The notes beneath the pieces are model-generated. The model did not search any database, had not been told where the DNA came from, and saw only the letters and a program-made list of their open reading frames with translations. A DNA stretch of 40,937 nt from the NCBI GenBank assembly GCA_017474125.1, contig JAFVIF010000061.1, positions 1 to 40,937 of the forward strand. Reading direction: 5' to 3'. A program made the translations under genes and the position numbers. Below, piece by piece: positions 1 to 7,147 of this stretch (position 1 is its first letter; each line of letters opens with the position of its first letter). This DNA is from Clostridia bacterium (GTDB lineage: Bacteria; Bacillota; Clostridia; Oscillospirales; Acutalibacteraceae).

Positions 1-15
1 ATAATGATTGTTGTT

Positions 16-184
16 TGTCGAAACGCTTGAAAGCGCTTCGACAAGCCGCTTTTTAAGCGGATATAGCAAAATTAAATTCTATGATTTAATTTTGCTGGGC
101 ATTCATTGCAATGGGTATGGACAAATTTTCAAAGAAAATTTGCCGCAAAATCAAAGATTTTGTGTCGAAACAAGTTTGTTTCGA
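16..184. repeat. Tandem array of small hairpins
   Basis: Seven back-to-back inverted repeats fill this stretch: arms 16-28/31-43 (one mismatch), 46-51/55-60, 65-77/84-96 (13-bp perfect), the palindrome 104-113, 122-130/134-142 with loop AAA, 146-152/156-162 with loop AAA, and 165-173/176-184. The arms differ in sequence from hairpin to hairpin, so what is repeated is the architecture rather than one unit. No convincing protein is encoded; the short open frame across it reads through the palindromes. It lies downstream of the minus-strand S1-domain gene, beyond that gene's terminator. It resembles in style the element at 22364-22772 but lacks its 9-mer separators. Confidence 0.7.
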
Positions 185-281
185 CTAACCATAACCATTA
201 TAGCAGTACCGCCGGGGATAATTCCCACAATATCCTATTCAATAATTTTCAGCACTATTCGCTCATTTTTTAGTACAAAAT

Positions 282-314
282 AAAGGTGGCAGACCTACTT
301 TGTCTGTCACCTTT
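282..314 (-). terminator. Intrinsic terminator after the S1-domain gene
   Basis: Inverted repeat with 13-nt arms 282-294 and 302-314 (one mismatch), just past the stop codon of the minus-strand gene at 319. Read on the minus strand the stem is followed by a T-rich tract. It ends the leftward transcript and separates it from the hairpin array. Confidence 0.7.
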
Positions 315-318
315 ATGT

Positions 319-1233
319 TCAACCGAATTCGGTAAATATTTTTTTGTTGCCCGAAGGCGGAGAATAATCGAAACGGTCTATATGCGCCCCTTCATAAAAA
401 TATTTTATGAAGGGTGAATAAGAAGACTGAAAGCTGTCAATAATAATTAGTTTAACCTTCATTTTTTCGGGAATTATACTTTTTATGTAAACGCTTGCTG
501 TGTTGCCTACCTTAGTATCATAATTTTCGGCAAGTCCCGCAAGATTAGGGGTTAATTCCACAAAAACTCCGTAATCCTCTACGCTTCGTACCACACCCGA
601 TACCGTTTGCCCCGCCGTAAAAAGGGAAGCGTTTTCCGCCCAGGTGCCAAGCAATTCCTTGTGAGAAACCGTTATTCTGCCGTCCTCACTTATGCTTTTA
701 AGTATTACCCTTATATTATCCCCTACCTTAAAGCGGTCCTTAGGGTGGCCAATGCGTGAAACCGAAATACAGTCAATGGGAAGCAGTGCTATAACACCGC
801 AGCCTATATCACAAAAAACACCGAAGGAATCAAGGTGGGTAACCACCGCTTCGGTGATATCGCCTACCCTCATATTTTCAACTCCTTCGTTAATAAAGCG
901 TTGCTGTGCCCTGCGTCGGGACAAAAGGGCAACAGGCTCGCCGTTTTTATTAAGACTTACATCGGTAACGGTAAAGCAAACGCTTTTCCCCACACGGGAA
1001 ATTACGGCAATATCTCGCACCCTTCCCTCCTTAATACCGATAGCGCCCTCTTCTCTCGGGATAACACCCTTCATACAGCCCAGCTCGACGATTAAATTGT
1101 GCCCTTCGTCGCAAAGCAAAGCCGTAGCCTCTAAAATTTCATCGGTGCCTGCGGCGGCAGAAATTTCAGCTAAGGTGTAAAAGGACTTTTCCTTTAGCGA
1201 CGTTTTTATTCCTTCGGGATAAAACTCTTTCAT
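319..1233 (-). CDS. S1 RNA-binding domain protein, sporulation-cluster associated
   Basis: Predicted 304-aa cytoplasmic protein with two S1-type OB-fold repeats, at about residues 123-195 (VGDITEAVV...GVFCDIG...ISVSRI) and 207-266 (GQTVSGVV...DYGVFVEL). The ~120-residue N-terminus has no family I recognise; the C-terminal ~35 residues are aromatic and basic. S1 repeats bind single-stranded RNA, so a role in translation or RNA turnover is likely, but the exact function is unknown. I chose the ATG at 1231-1233 because AAGGG lies 7 nt upstream; two in-frame ATGs further up sit on or before that Shine-Dalgarno sequence. It lies after asp23, beyond a strong terminator, so it should have its own promoter; a sigma-E-like candidate is at 1263-1293. 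Confidence 0.8.
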   Translation of the reverse strand: MKEFYPEGIKTSLKEKSFYTLAEISAAAGTDEILEATALLCDEGHNLIVELGCMKGVIPREEGAIGIKEGRVRDIAVISRVGKSVCFTVTDVSLNKNGEPVALLSRRRAQQRFINEGVENMRVGDITEAVVTHLDSFGVFCDIGCGVIALLPIDCISVSRIGHPKDRFKVGDNIRVILKSISEDGRITVSHKELLGTWAENASLFTAGQTVSGVVRSVEDYGVFVELTPNLAGLAENYDTKVGNTASVYIKSIIPEKMKVKLIIIDSFQSSYSPFIKYFYEGAHIDRFDYSPPSGNKKIFTEFG

Positions 1234-1262
1234 TATTATCATACCCTTCATTTTACTACTAA

Positions 1263-1293
1263 AAATATATGAAGGAGCCTTCGTAATAATGAT
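1263..1293 (-). promoter_or_regulatory. Candidate sigma-E-like promoter for the S1-domain gene
   Basis: On the minus strand ATCATTATT (1285-1293) and CATATATTT (1263-1271) are 13 nt apart. This is the same geometry as the candidate spoIIIAA promoter (6303-6333) and resembles the sigma-E pattern (GTCATATT, then CATACA-T). AT-rich sequence makes chance matches easy. Confidence 0.3.
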
Positions 1294-1301
1294 AAAAAAA
1301 T

Positions 1302-1324
1302 AAAGCCGACAACCTGTCGGCTTT
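1302..1324. terminator. Intrinsic terminator after asp23
   Basis: Perfect 9-bp stem, arms 1302-1310 and 1316-1324, loop AACCT. On the minus strand, the direction of asp23, it is followed by ATTTTTTT. It separates asp23 from the S1-domain gene. Confidence 0.85.
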
Positions 1325-1339
1325 TAAAGGCTTTAATAA

Positions 1340-1681
1340 TTACTGCTGAGGGTCGGCTTCAAGGTCGGCAACCGTAACGTCAACGCGTGTTATGGCATTG
1401 CCCGTCATGCTCTGAAGCTTTTCCTTCACACTTTGCTGAACAGCCTCGGCAACGGTTTTAGCGTTGGCACTTTGATAAATTTTAATATGAATATCAAGGG
1501 CAACGGCACCGTTTTTCTCGGTTACGTGAACAGCCTTAAAAATTTTGCCGCGGTTTAACACGTTTTTAAGGTCAACGCCCTTTTCGGCAAGGCCTGCTAC
1601 ACCCTCAACCTCTTTAACGGCTATGGTAGCCATATCCTCTAAAACCTCTGCGTTTATTGTTAAATTGCTTTTATTTTCCAT
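1340..1681 (-). CDS. Asp23/Gls24 family envelope stress protein
   Basis: 113 aa, a single Asp23/Gls24 domain (NLTINAEVLEDMATIAVKEVEGVAGLAEKG...; C-terminal half ...TRVDVTVADLEADPQQ). Family members are abundant small soluble proteins tied to cell-envelope or alkaline stress, and this one has no membrane segment. The ATG at 1679-1681 has GGAGG 9-10 nt upstream. It follows spoIIIAH on the same strand, but a sigma-A-type promoter overlapping the spoIIIAH stop codon suggests it is also made in growing cells. Genes of this family commonly sit near spoIIIA in Clostridia. Family assignment is firm; the physiological role is inferred. Confidence 0.9.
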   Translation of the reverse strand: MENKSNLTINAEVLEDMATIAVKEVEGVAGLAEKGVDLKNVLNRGKIFKAVHVTEKNGAVALDIHIKIYQSANAKTVAEAVQQSVKEKLQSMTGNAITRVDVTVADLEADPQQ

Positions 1682-1725
1682 AATATATACCTCCGCGTTT
1701 TTAAGACTTCAGGTTACTTTTATAT

Positions 1726-1754
1726 AGTATAACACAATTTTTCAAAATTCTCAA
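1726..1754 (-). promoter_or_regulatory. Sigma-A-type promoter for asp23
   Basis: Minus strand: TTGAGA (1749-1754), 17-nt spacer, TATACT (1726-1731). The -35 box overlaps the last codon and stop of spoIIIAH, so asp23 can be expressed independently of the sporulation operon. Confidence 0.65.
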
Positions 1755-2287
1755 CCGTTAACTGTAACAATTTTTATATTGTTTAAGGAAACGGTGCAAA
1801 GCGATGCAACAGCATCCTGAATTTGCACAGATTCAGCGGCGGATACCGACTCCCTTTCCACTATTACGGTAACGCTGTCGTTACCGATTATGGCAAGCAC
1901 CCTGTTAAAGCCCTTGGCACTGAGCAGGTTTTCGATTGCAACCTCGTCGGCCTTACGCTTTGCAAGGCCGTCTGCCTTGTTTAAAGCATCATTTAAGGCT
2001 TCCTCATTCTGACCTGCGGTAATAATGGCCTCCTTAAGGGTTTCCTCGGCGGATAAATAGGCCTTTTCCCTATCCTCCTTGGCCTTTTCAAAATAATCGG
2101 AGGCGGGTGTTGCTCCTACCATTGCGGCATCCCCGTTTTCCTCCTTTGAAACAAAGGAGGCCTCTCCCATATATTTTGTGTTATCGGCTGACGAATATTT
2201 CATATTCAGCCACACCGCCGACAGCAAAACAATCACCATTGCAACAAGAGCAATATGTCCCGAAGTAAATACTTTTCCTTTTTTCAC
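1751..2287 (-). CDS. spoIIIAH: Stage III sporulation protein AH (channel ring)
   Basis: 178 aa. A short cytoplasmic N-terminus and one membrane segment (about residues 10-27, GHIALVAMVIVLLSAVWLN) are followed by an acidic/basic linker and a C-terminal ring-building domain (about 95-178, ending NNIKIVTVNG). SpoIIIAH is the mother-cell component that pairs with forespore SpoIIQ to form the feeding-tube channel. It is the last gene of the eight-gene spoIIIA operon; its start overlaps the spoIIIAG stop by 4 nt (ATGA). The partner spoIIQ is not in the window. Confidence 0.92.
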   Translation of the reverse strand: MKKGKVFTSGHIALVAMVIVLLSAVWLNMKYSSADNTKYMGEASFVSKEENGDAAMVGATPASDYFEKAKEDREKAYLSAEETLKEAIITAGQNEEALNDALNKADGLAKRKADEVAIENLLSAKGFNRVLAIIGNDSVTVIVERESVSAAESVQIQDAVASLCTVSLNNIKIVTVNG

Positions 2288-2823
2288 CCTGCATAACCTC
2301 CTACGTATACTCGTTTTGACGTAATACCCAGCACCGCCGTAACGGCGCTGATAATAGCCTCGTTTTGATTTGTTTTGTTTTTGCTTTTGTAAACTATTGC
2401 CACACCCCGTATTTGGGGCATATATTCGGTAACTATAAGCGCCGTTTCGCTACCGTCGGCGGTTTTTACGGTAATGGCGGTTTTTTTATTATCCTTACCC
2501 GTTGATGCGCCGCTCCCGTCATTCTTTTCACTGCTTTTGGTTTCGGTATCGGTAGCGTATTCCCGTCGCACTCCCGTTTCAAGGGTTATTATTACCTTGG
2601 CTTTTTTATCACCCGTAATGCCTTCCACCACCTGCCCTATTTGTTTTTCAAGGTAAGCCTTGTATTGTTCGCTGTTTACCGTTTCAAAAAGGGGAGTCTG
2701 CTCCTTTTCGGCAGGAAAAAAAGAGGAAATACCTATAAGAGCAATGCCTATTATGCCTATTATAATAAGTCTGTTTCCCTTAGTTATGCTTTTAAAAAGC
2801 CTAATAGATAATTTTTCAGTCAT
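2284..2823 (-). CDS. spoIIIAG: Stage III sporulation protein AG (channel ring)
   Basis: 179 aa. One transmembrane helix (about residues 19-36, RLIIIGIIGIALIGISSF) precedes a secreted-side ring-building domain containing a low-complexity Ser/Gly/Lys/Asp insertion (about 95-118). SpoIIIAG forms a large multimeric ring in the outer forespore membrane as part of the SpoIIIA-SpoIIQ complex. The start overlaps the end of spoIIIAF by 8 nt and the stop overlaps spoIIIAH, implying translational coupling. Confidence 0.92.
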   Translation of the reverse strand: MTEKLSIRLFKSITKGNRLIIIGIIGIALIGISSFFPAEKEQTPLFETVNSEQYKAYLEKQIGQVVEGITGDKKAKVIITLETGVRREYATDTETKSSEKNDGSGASTGKDNKKTAITVKTADGSETALIVTEYMPQIRGVAIVYKSKNKTNQNEAIISAVTAVLGITSKRVYVGGYAG

Positions 2824-3232
2824 AAACCTTCACCTCTTCGTTAAGGCCCGTATTTTCCCTTAAAAGCCTGCCCACCGACTCCTTATTTTCCGCACCGTAA
2901 ACGGCTATTTCGTTTATATATATGCCGCCCGACTCATTTTCATACGAGCTAACACTCACCTTTTCGAATTTTTCTCCGCTTTTTATAAGCAGGGCTTCTA
3001 TTGAGCTTTTAAAGGCGTACTCGGCATTTTCGTAATAGCTTATATTAGCAGAGGAGGGAATGGAGGAGAAATCCGGTGGACTAATGCCGCCGATATTTGA
3101 GCAAAGAGCGGCCAAAAAGCATACGGCGCAAGCGAAACGAGTCATTTTCCCGCACCCCTTTTCGCTTGGCAAAAGGTTTAAAACTCCGTACAAAATACAG
3201 CTCGCCGAGGCAAAGGCCAAAAAACTTTTCAA
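2816..3232 (-). CDS. spoIIIAF: Stage III sporulation protein AF
   Basis: 138 aa if started at the TTG at 3230-3232, which overlaps the spoIIIAE TGA stop (TTGA). The open frame continues 18 codons upstream, but those codons lie within spoIIIAE. A G-rich Shine-Dalgarno-like run lies ~11 nt upstream of the TTG. Two hydrophobic segments (about residues 2-18 and 30-47) precede a soluble domain, as in SpoIIIAF. It is a membrane component of the SpoIIIA complex in the mother cell. It is somewhat shorter than the Bacillus protein. Confidence 0.87.
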   Translation of the reverse strand: MKSFLAFASASCILYGVLNLLPSEKGCGKMTRFACAVCFLAALCSNIGGISPPDFSSIPSSANISYYENAEYAFKSSIEALLIKSGEKFEKVSVSSYENESGGIYINEIAVYGAENKESVGRLLRENTGLNEEVKVYD

Positions 3233-4314
3233 AGCGCAATTAACACCCCCATTGAAATAATAAATAAGGCAAGGCTTAAAAGACAAAAGCCCATTAAAAG
3301 CGCCGTTACGTTTTCCAGCGCTTCGCTAAGGGTTAAAAAGGACGGCAGGGAAAACAGCACCGATAAATACTTTAAAACAATAAGCATAATGCGCCGTAAA
3401 AAAAGTGTTGTAAGTAAGGGAAGCATTATGGCAACGGCACCTATAATAACGTATATTCCCGCCGTACCCGAAAGGGCGGATATGGCTGAAGCAACACCGC
3501 CTGCCGATTCACTAAGGGCATTACCCACAACGGGCAGGGTTGTGCCCAAAACGAATTTTGCGGTTTTAAGCGCCAAGGTATCGGCACTTTTGCCCGCTAT
3601 GCCCTTTGCCGACAAAACGAACAAAAACACCGAAAACAACAGAGACAGCACCCAGTTGGTAACCTTTTTTACCGCTCCCATAATGCCGGAGGCGGCATTT
3701 TTTCCGCCGAAGGCCGAGCATATTCCAAGAGCTAAATAGCCGTTCATAAAGGGCGCAAAAACAAAAGCGCAAATATAGGAAACACACTGACAGGCGAAAA
3801 GCACCGTGGCCGAGCCGCCCGTTACCGATACAGCCTTGCCCGATACAGCCTTTAACGCGGCAAAAACGGGCACTGCGCCGCCGAGAAAAACGCTTGTAGC
3901 GGTAAGCGCCTCCTTTGCCGCGGCAATCATTTCGTATATGGGCACGGTAAGTATTAAGGCGCCGCTTGCCATACACACCGACTGTACCGTCATACTCGTT
4001 TTATTATCTCCGCAATAGCTTACCATAAGGGACGATAAAATAATTACCGCCATACATCGCGAGGCATCTATAGCAACAGCAGAAAAGCCTTCTTTAAAAA
4101 AGGAGGCAATAAGAGAGAAAAAGCCTGCTGTGTCAAGGCTTTCGGCAATTTCGCCGTTGTTTACCGAAAGGCCGTTTTCCTCTAACAGCTCCCTTGCCTC
4201 CTTCGGCAAAAGAGAATGAATTTTTTCGGTTGCACCGTAATCGTCGGCATAAGCATTAGCCGAAAAAAGAAAAATAAGAATAAGTAAAACGGCGATAAAA
4301 CGGAAGGCCTTCAT
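3229..4314 (-). CDS. spoIIIAE: Stage III sporulation protein AE, polytopic membrane protein
   Basis: 361 aa. An N-terminal signal-like helix (FRIAVLLILIFLFSANAYA type) is followed by a ~65-residue extracytoplasmic region and about seven to eight hydrophobic helices rich in Ala/Gly/Ser to the C-terminus (ISMGVLIAL). This matches SpoIIIAE, the large polytopic subunit proposed to form the conduit of the SpoIIIA transport complex. The start overlaps the spoIIIAD stop by 4 nt, and the stop overlaps the TTG start of spoIIIAF. Confidence 0.92.
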   Translation of the reverse strand: MKAFRFIAVLLILIFLFSANAYADDYGATEKIHSLLPKEARELLEENGLSVNNGEIAESLDTAGFFSLIASFFKEGFSAVAIDASRCMAVIILSSLMVSYCGDNKTSMTVQSVCMASGALILTVPIYEMIAAAKEALTATSVFLGGAVPVFAALKAVSGKAVSVTGGSATVLFACQCVSYICAFVFAPFMNGYLALGICSAFGGKNAASGIMGAVKKVTNWVLSLLFSVFLFVLSAKGIAGKSADTLALKTAKFVLGTTLPVVGNALSESAGGVASAISALSGTAGIYVIIGAVAIMLPLLTTLFLRRIMLIVLKYLSVLFSLPSFLTLSEALENVTALLMGFCLLSLALFIISMGVLIAL

Positions 4315-4703
4315 TTGTTCACCAGCCTTAGCGCCAAATTCAAAAGGTCGTTTATAACGGGAAGCGCCGATATAAGCACGGCTGTGCGCCCTGCAAGGTT
4401 TATTTTGCCTGCAAGTGACGTTTGTCCGCTGTCGGTTGCGGTGTCGGCGGCAAATTCGGTTAAATAGCCTATGCCGACAGCCTTTAAAGCAGGAGAAAAG
4501 TATGCGTAGGAAAGTCCTGCATCGGCAAAAATACCGCTAAGCGCCGACAAATAGCTTTCCAGCACCGAAAGGGTCAGCAGTAAAGCGGCACCGCCCCCTG
4601 CAACCGCTAAAAACAAAGAATATTCGGGGCGAAGGGGCTTTATTAAATTTACCCCCACGACGGTAATAAGGGCAATGCCCATAACCTTCAAAAGCAAGCT
4701 CAT
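4311..4703 (-). CDS. spoIIIAD: Stage III sporulation protein AD
   Basis: 130 aa, small polytopic membrane protein with about four hydrophobic helices (SLLLKVMGIALITVVGVNLI; YSLFLAVAGGGAALLLTLSV; and two more towards the C-terminus). SpoIIIAC and SpoIIIAD are related small membrane proteins of the SpoIIIA complex. ATGA-type overlaps link it to spoIIIAC and spoIIIAE. Confidence 0.91.
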   Translation of the reverse strand: MSLLLKVMGIALITVVGVNLIKPLRPEYSLFLAVAGGGAALLLTLSVLESYLSALSGIFADAGLSYAYFSPALKAVGIGYLTEFAADTATDSGQTSLAGKINLAGRTAVLISALPVINDLLNLALRLVNK

Positions 4704-4894
4704 AGCCCAAACACCGATTTAACCGTGTTGAACAGCTCGCCTATTACCGAAACTATCATAAGCATAACCACCACCAGCCCTGCAAGGGTGGTCATCATAG
4801 CCTGCTCTTCTCTGCCCGAGCGCACCAAAAGCTGATTGAGCACCGTTACTATTATGCCGATTGCGGCAACCTTAAAAATAAAATCAACGTCCAT
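4700..4894 (-). CDS. spoIIIAC: Stage III sporulation protein AC
   Basis: 64 aa starting at MDVDFIFKVAAIGIIV, the usual size for SpoIIIAC (about 65 aa), with two transmembrane helices (about 5-24 and 35-55). The frame stays open 16 codons further upstream into spoIIIAB, but the ATG at 4892-4894 lies just 2 nt after the spoIIIAB stop and gives the conserved N-terminus, so I used it. The extended version would begin with the atypical MRLYIGNN. Confidence 0.92.
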   Translation of the reverse strand: MDVDFIFKVAAIGIIVTVLNQLLVRSGREEQAMMTTLAGLVVVMLMIVSVIGELFNTVKSVFGL

Positions 4895-4896
4895 TT

Positions 4897-5349
4897 TTAC
4901 CACCATAAAAGAGAAAGCGTTATTCCCGATATAAAGCCGCAAATAATATAAAGCCTGTACCTTTCCTCCACCTCGCGCTGTGCCTTTTTTTGTTGCAGCA
5001 CAATAAGCTCCTTATAGGAATTGCACCGCTTTATTACGCTTGCGGTATCCGCCATACCAAGGTCCTTTAAAAAATCTGAAACGAGCTGACAGTCTTCACT
5101 CCGTAAGGAAAGATTTTTTTCGGCAAAAACCCTTTGCCCGTTAAAGGTAAGCCCTGTGGGAAGGGCTTCGTCAATGAGTAGGTCAATATCGCGGCCGCCA
5201 AGGGAAATATTGGCCGACAGGGTGTCCACAGCAAGGGAAATTTCGGTAAGGCTTTTTGCGCGCTGTTTTAAAGAGGCGGCAAGCCTTACTCCAAAAAAAC
5301 CGCAACAAAGAATAATAAGCATACACCCAATAAGCTTTATTGCTCCCAA
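4897..5349 (-). CDS. spoIIIAB: Stage III sporulation protein AB
   Basis: 150 aa. An N-terminal membrane helix (about residues 3-24, AIKLIGCMLIILCCGFFGVRL), a helical cytoplasmic domain with the family hallmark near residue 110 (RCNSYKELIVLQQKKA), and a C-terminal helix (RLYIICGFISGITLSLLWW). SpoIIIAB resembles type II secretion GspF-like proteins and probably works with the ATPase SpoIIIAA. It is slightly short at the C-terminus compared with the ~170-aa Bacillus protein. It overlaps the end of spoIIIAA by 13 nt. Confidence 0.9.
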   Translation of the reverse strand: MGAIKLIGCMLIILCCGFFGVRLAASLKQRAKSLTEISLAVDTLSANISLGGRDIDLLIDEALPTGLTFNGQRVFAEKNLSLRSEDCQLVSDFLKDLGMADTASVIKRCNSYKELIVLQQKKAQREVEERYRLYIICGFISGITLSLLWW

Positions 5350-6269
5350 GCCTTTATCACCTCGTAAGTATTTAAAATTTCACCCCGTTTTTCTGCTCGG
5401 CTCAGCAGTACTACGGTGCTTATTCCTCCCGAAAGGAGCAATTCCCTTGTGATTTCACGGGTCATTAATTCTGCCTTTGCTCCCACGTGGGCTGTAGTTA
5501 TAAGGGACACACCTGCTCCCATACAGCTCAAAACGGCCTTTAACTCATCCTTACCGCCTATTTCATCAAAGGCCACGAAATGAGGATAAAGTGTGCGTAT
5601 GGCAAGCTCGGTGCCCTCGCCCTTTTCAACACCAAGCAAAACGTCGGTATTTTCACCCAAGTCGTTATAGGAAACCCCTTCGAAGGTGGCACTTATTTCA
5701 CCGCGAGTGTCCACCACCGCAACTCGGTAAGGGCTCCCCTGTGCTCCGCTTGAAAGCAGGCGTATAAAATCACGCAGAAGCGTGGTTTTACCGCTTCCCG
5801 GCGGCCCCGCAATAAGCACGCCGCCGCCCTTATAAGCGGATAATAGGTAATCGGCGGTGCCGAAGGCCTGACGGGACAGCCGATAATTTATAGAGGAAAC
5901 AAAGGAAATTCCGCCGTCGCAAAAGACTCCGCACACCCCTGCGCGGTGACCGCCCTTCATTGAAACGTAGCCGTTTTTTATTTGCTCCACCCTTGAATAA
6001 ACCGAGCCACGGCAAAGAAGCCGAAAGCTTTCGTTTAAATCGTTTTTGTCCACCTTCAGACAGCCTGCGGCATCCTTCTGCACTCCGCCCACGGGGGTAA
6101 TATAATAAATGCCCTTCGGCATGGTTAAAGCAACGGCTTTTCCGCACCGCAAGCGGATTTCCTGCGCTTTGCACTTAATCTCTTCGGGCAACAAAAACAG
6201 CGCCGCCGCCACCCTTTCGCATACGGCATAAAGGGCGGCATCAAAAATTTCCGTTTGTTTTTTGTCCAC
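5337..6269 (-). CDS. spoIIIAA: Stage III sporulation protein AA, secretion-type ATPase
   Basis: 310 aa with the GTG start at 6267-6269. Walker A is GPPGSGKTTLL at about residues 155-165, followed by a Walker B-like VAVVDTRGE and a conserved HFVAFDEIGG. It resembles type II/IV secretion ATPases and is thought to power the SpoIIIA channel. The frame is open to 6335, but that would put the start upstream of the likely promoter and across the yebC terminator. The GTG lies after the G-rich leader and gives a family-like N-terminus. First gene of the eight-gene operon, all on the minus strand with overlapping or near-overlapping junctions. Confidence 0.92.
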   Translation of the reverse strand: MDKKQTEIFDAALYAVCERVAAALFLLPEEIKCKAQEIRLRCGKAVALTMPKGIYYITPVGGVQKDAAGCLKVDKNDLNESFRLLCRGSVYSRVEQIKNGYVSMKGGHRAGVCGVFCDGGISFVSSINYRLSRQAFGTADYLLSAYKGGGVLIAGPPGSGKTTLLRDFIRLLSSGAQGSPYRVAVVDTRGEISATFEGVSYNDLGENTDVLLGVEKGEGTELAIRTLYPHFVAFDEIGGKDELKAVLSCMGAGVSLITTAHVGAKAELMTREITRELLLSGGISTVVLLSRAEKRGEILNTYEVIKAWEQ

Positions 6270-6302
6270 CTTTTCGCCCGTCCCCTTTTCACCCTTTTTG
6301 TA

Positions 6303-6333
6303 AAGAGTATGTCCAAGGCAAAAAAAATAGAAC
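6303..6333 (-). promoter_or_regulatory. Candidate sigma-E promoter of the spoIIIA operon
   Basis: On the minus strand GTTCTATTT (6325-6333) and CATACTCTT (6303-6311) are separated by 13 nt, close to the sigma-E pattern. spoIIIA is known to be sigma-E controlled in Bacillus. The -35-like element lies inside the yebC terminator stem and U-tract. Transcription from here favours the GTG start of spoIIIAA over the upstream ATG. Confidence 0.5.
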
Positions 6334-6352
6334 AAGCGGTGACGCTTGTTCT
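6321..6352 (-). terminator. Intrinsic terminator after yebC
   Basis: Perfect 10-bp stem (6329-6338 with 6343-6352, loop GTGA), followed on the minus strand by ATTTTTTTT. It ends dusB-yebC transcription immediately upstream of the spoIIIA promoter. Confidence 0.88.
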
Positions 6353-6377
6353 ATTCTTAAATTTAACCTTTCAAAAA

Positions 6378-7106
6378 TTAATCTTCCATTTCCCAGTTGT
6401 GCCAGAAGGCCTGAACATCTTCGTTTTCATCCATCATATCAATAAGCTTTTCCATTTTTTCCTTCATGGTGTCATCGGTAAGGGTTGTCATATTCTGGGG
6501 AATATATGCAACCTCGGCAGATACGAAGGAATAGCCCTTTTCTTCAAGAGCGTCACGCACTGCGCCAAGGTCGTTGGGAGCGGTGATAATTTCAAATACG
6601 TCCTCGTCGGCGGTAAAGTCCTCTGCGCCCGCTTCAAGAGCATCCATCATTACATTATCCTCATCAAGGTCTTCAGCCTCAATAACAATTTGACCCTTGC
6701 GGTCAAACATAAAGGATACGCTTCCTGCCTGTCCCAAATTACCGCCGCATTTATCAAAGTAATGACGCATTTCGCCTGCGGTACGGTTACGGTTATCGGT
6801 AAGGGTTTCAACTATGCAGGCAACTCCGCCGGGGCCGTAGCCCTCGTAAATAAGCTCCTCGTAGTTGTTGGCATCGCCCTCGCCTGCCGCCTTTTTAATA
6901 ATACGCTCAATGTTTTCGTTGGGCACGTTAGCGGCCTTTGCCTTGGCAATAACGTCCTTAAGCTTACTGTTCTCGTTAGGATTAGGGCCGCCCTGCTTTA
7001 CTACAACGGCGATTTCACGGCCCATTTTGGTAAAGATTTTTGCCTTAGCGGCATCGGTTTTTTCCTTTTTTCTCTTAATATTGTTCCATTTACTATGTCC
7101 TGACAT
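6378..7106 (-). CDS. yebC: YebC/PmpR family protein (TACO1-like)
   Basis: 242 aa starting at the universal MSGHSKWNNIKRKKEKTDAAKAK motif. The ATG at 7104-7106 was chosen because 15 extra upstream codons are not family-like. The protein has the three-domain, very acidic character of the YebC family (GYGPGGVACIVETLTDNRNRT near residue 85; DLDEDNVMMDALEAGAEDF near 145). The family is described both as DNA-binding transcription regulators and as a ribosome-associated factor easing translation of proline stretches. It follows dusB closely (41 nt) on the same strand. Confidence 0.95.
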   Translation of the reverse strand: MSGHSKWNNIKRKKEKTDAAKAKIFTKMGREIAVVVKQGGPNPNENSKLKDVIAKAKAANVPNENIERIIKKAAGEGDANNYEELIYEGYGPGGVACIVETLTDNRNRTAGEMRHYFDKCGGNLGQAGSVSFMFDRKGQIVIEAEDLDEDNVMMDALEAGAEDFTADEDVFEIITAPNDLGAVRDALEEKGYSFVSAEVAYIPQNMTTLTDDTMKEKMEKLIDMMDENEDVQAFWHNWEMED

Positions 7107-7147
7107 TGTTTTTACAGTCCTTTCGGAAATAATACTAAAGTATTTTA

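Noticed and set aside
16-184. Hairpin array as a CRISPR array
   Set aside because: No constant direct repeat with unique spacers; the arms all differ and spacing is irregular. No cas genes in the window.
8-283. 91-codon open frame across the first hairpin array
   Set aside because: It runs through consecutive palindromes, has no Shine-Dalgarno sequence and reads as low-complexity; no domain is visible.
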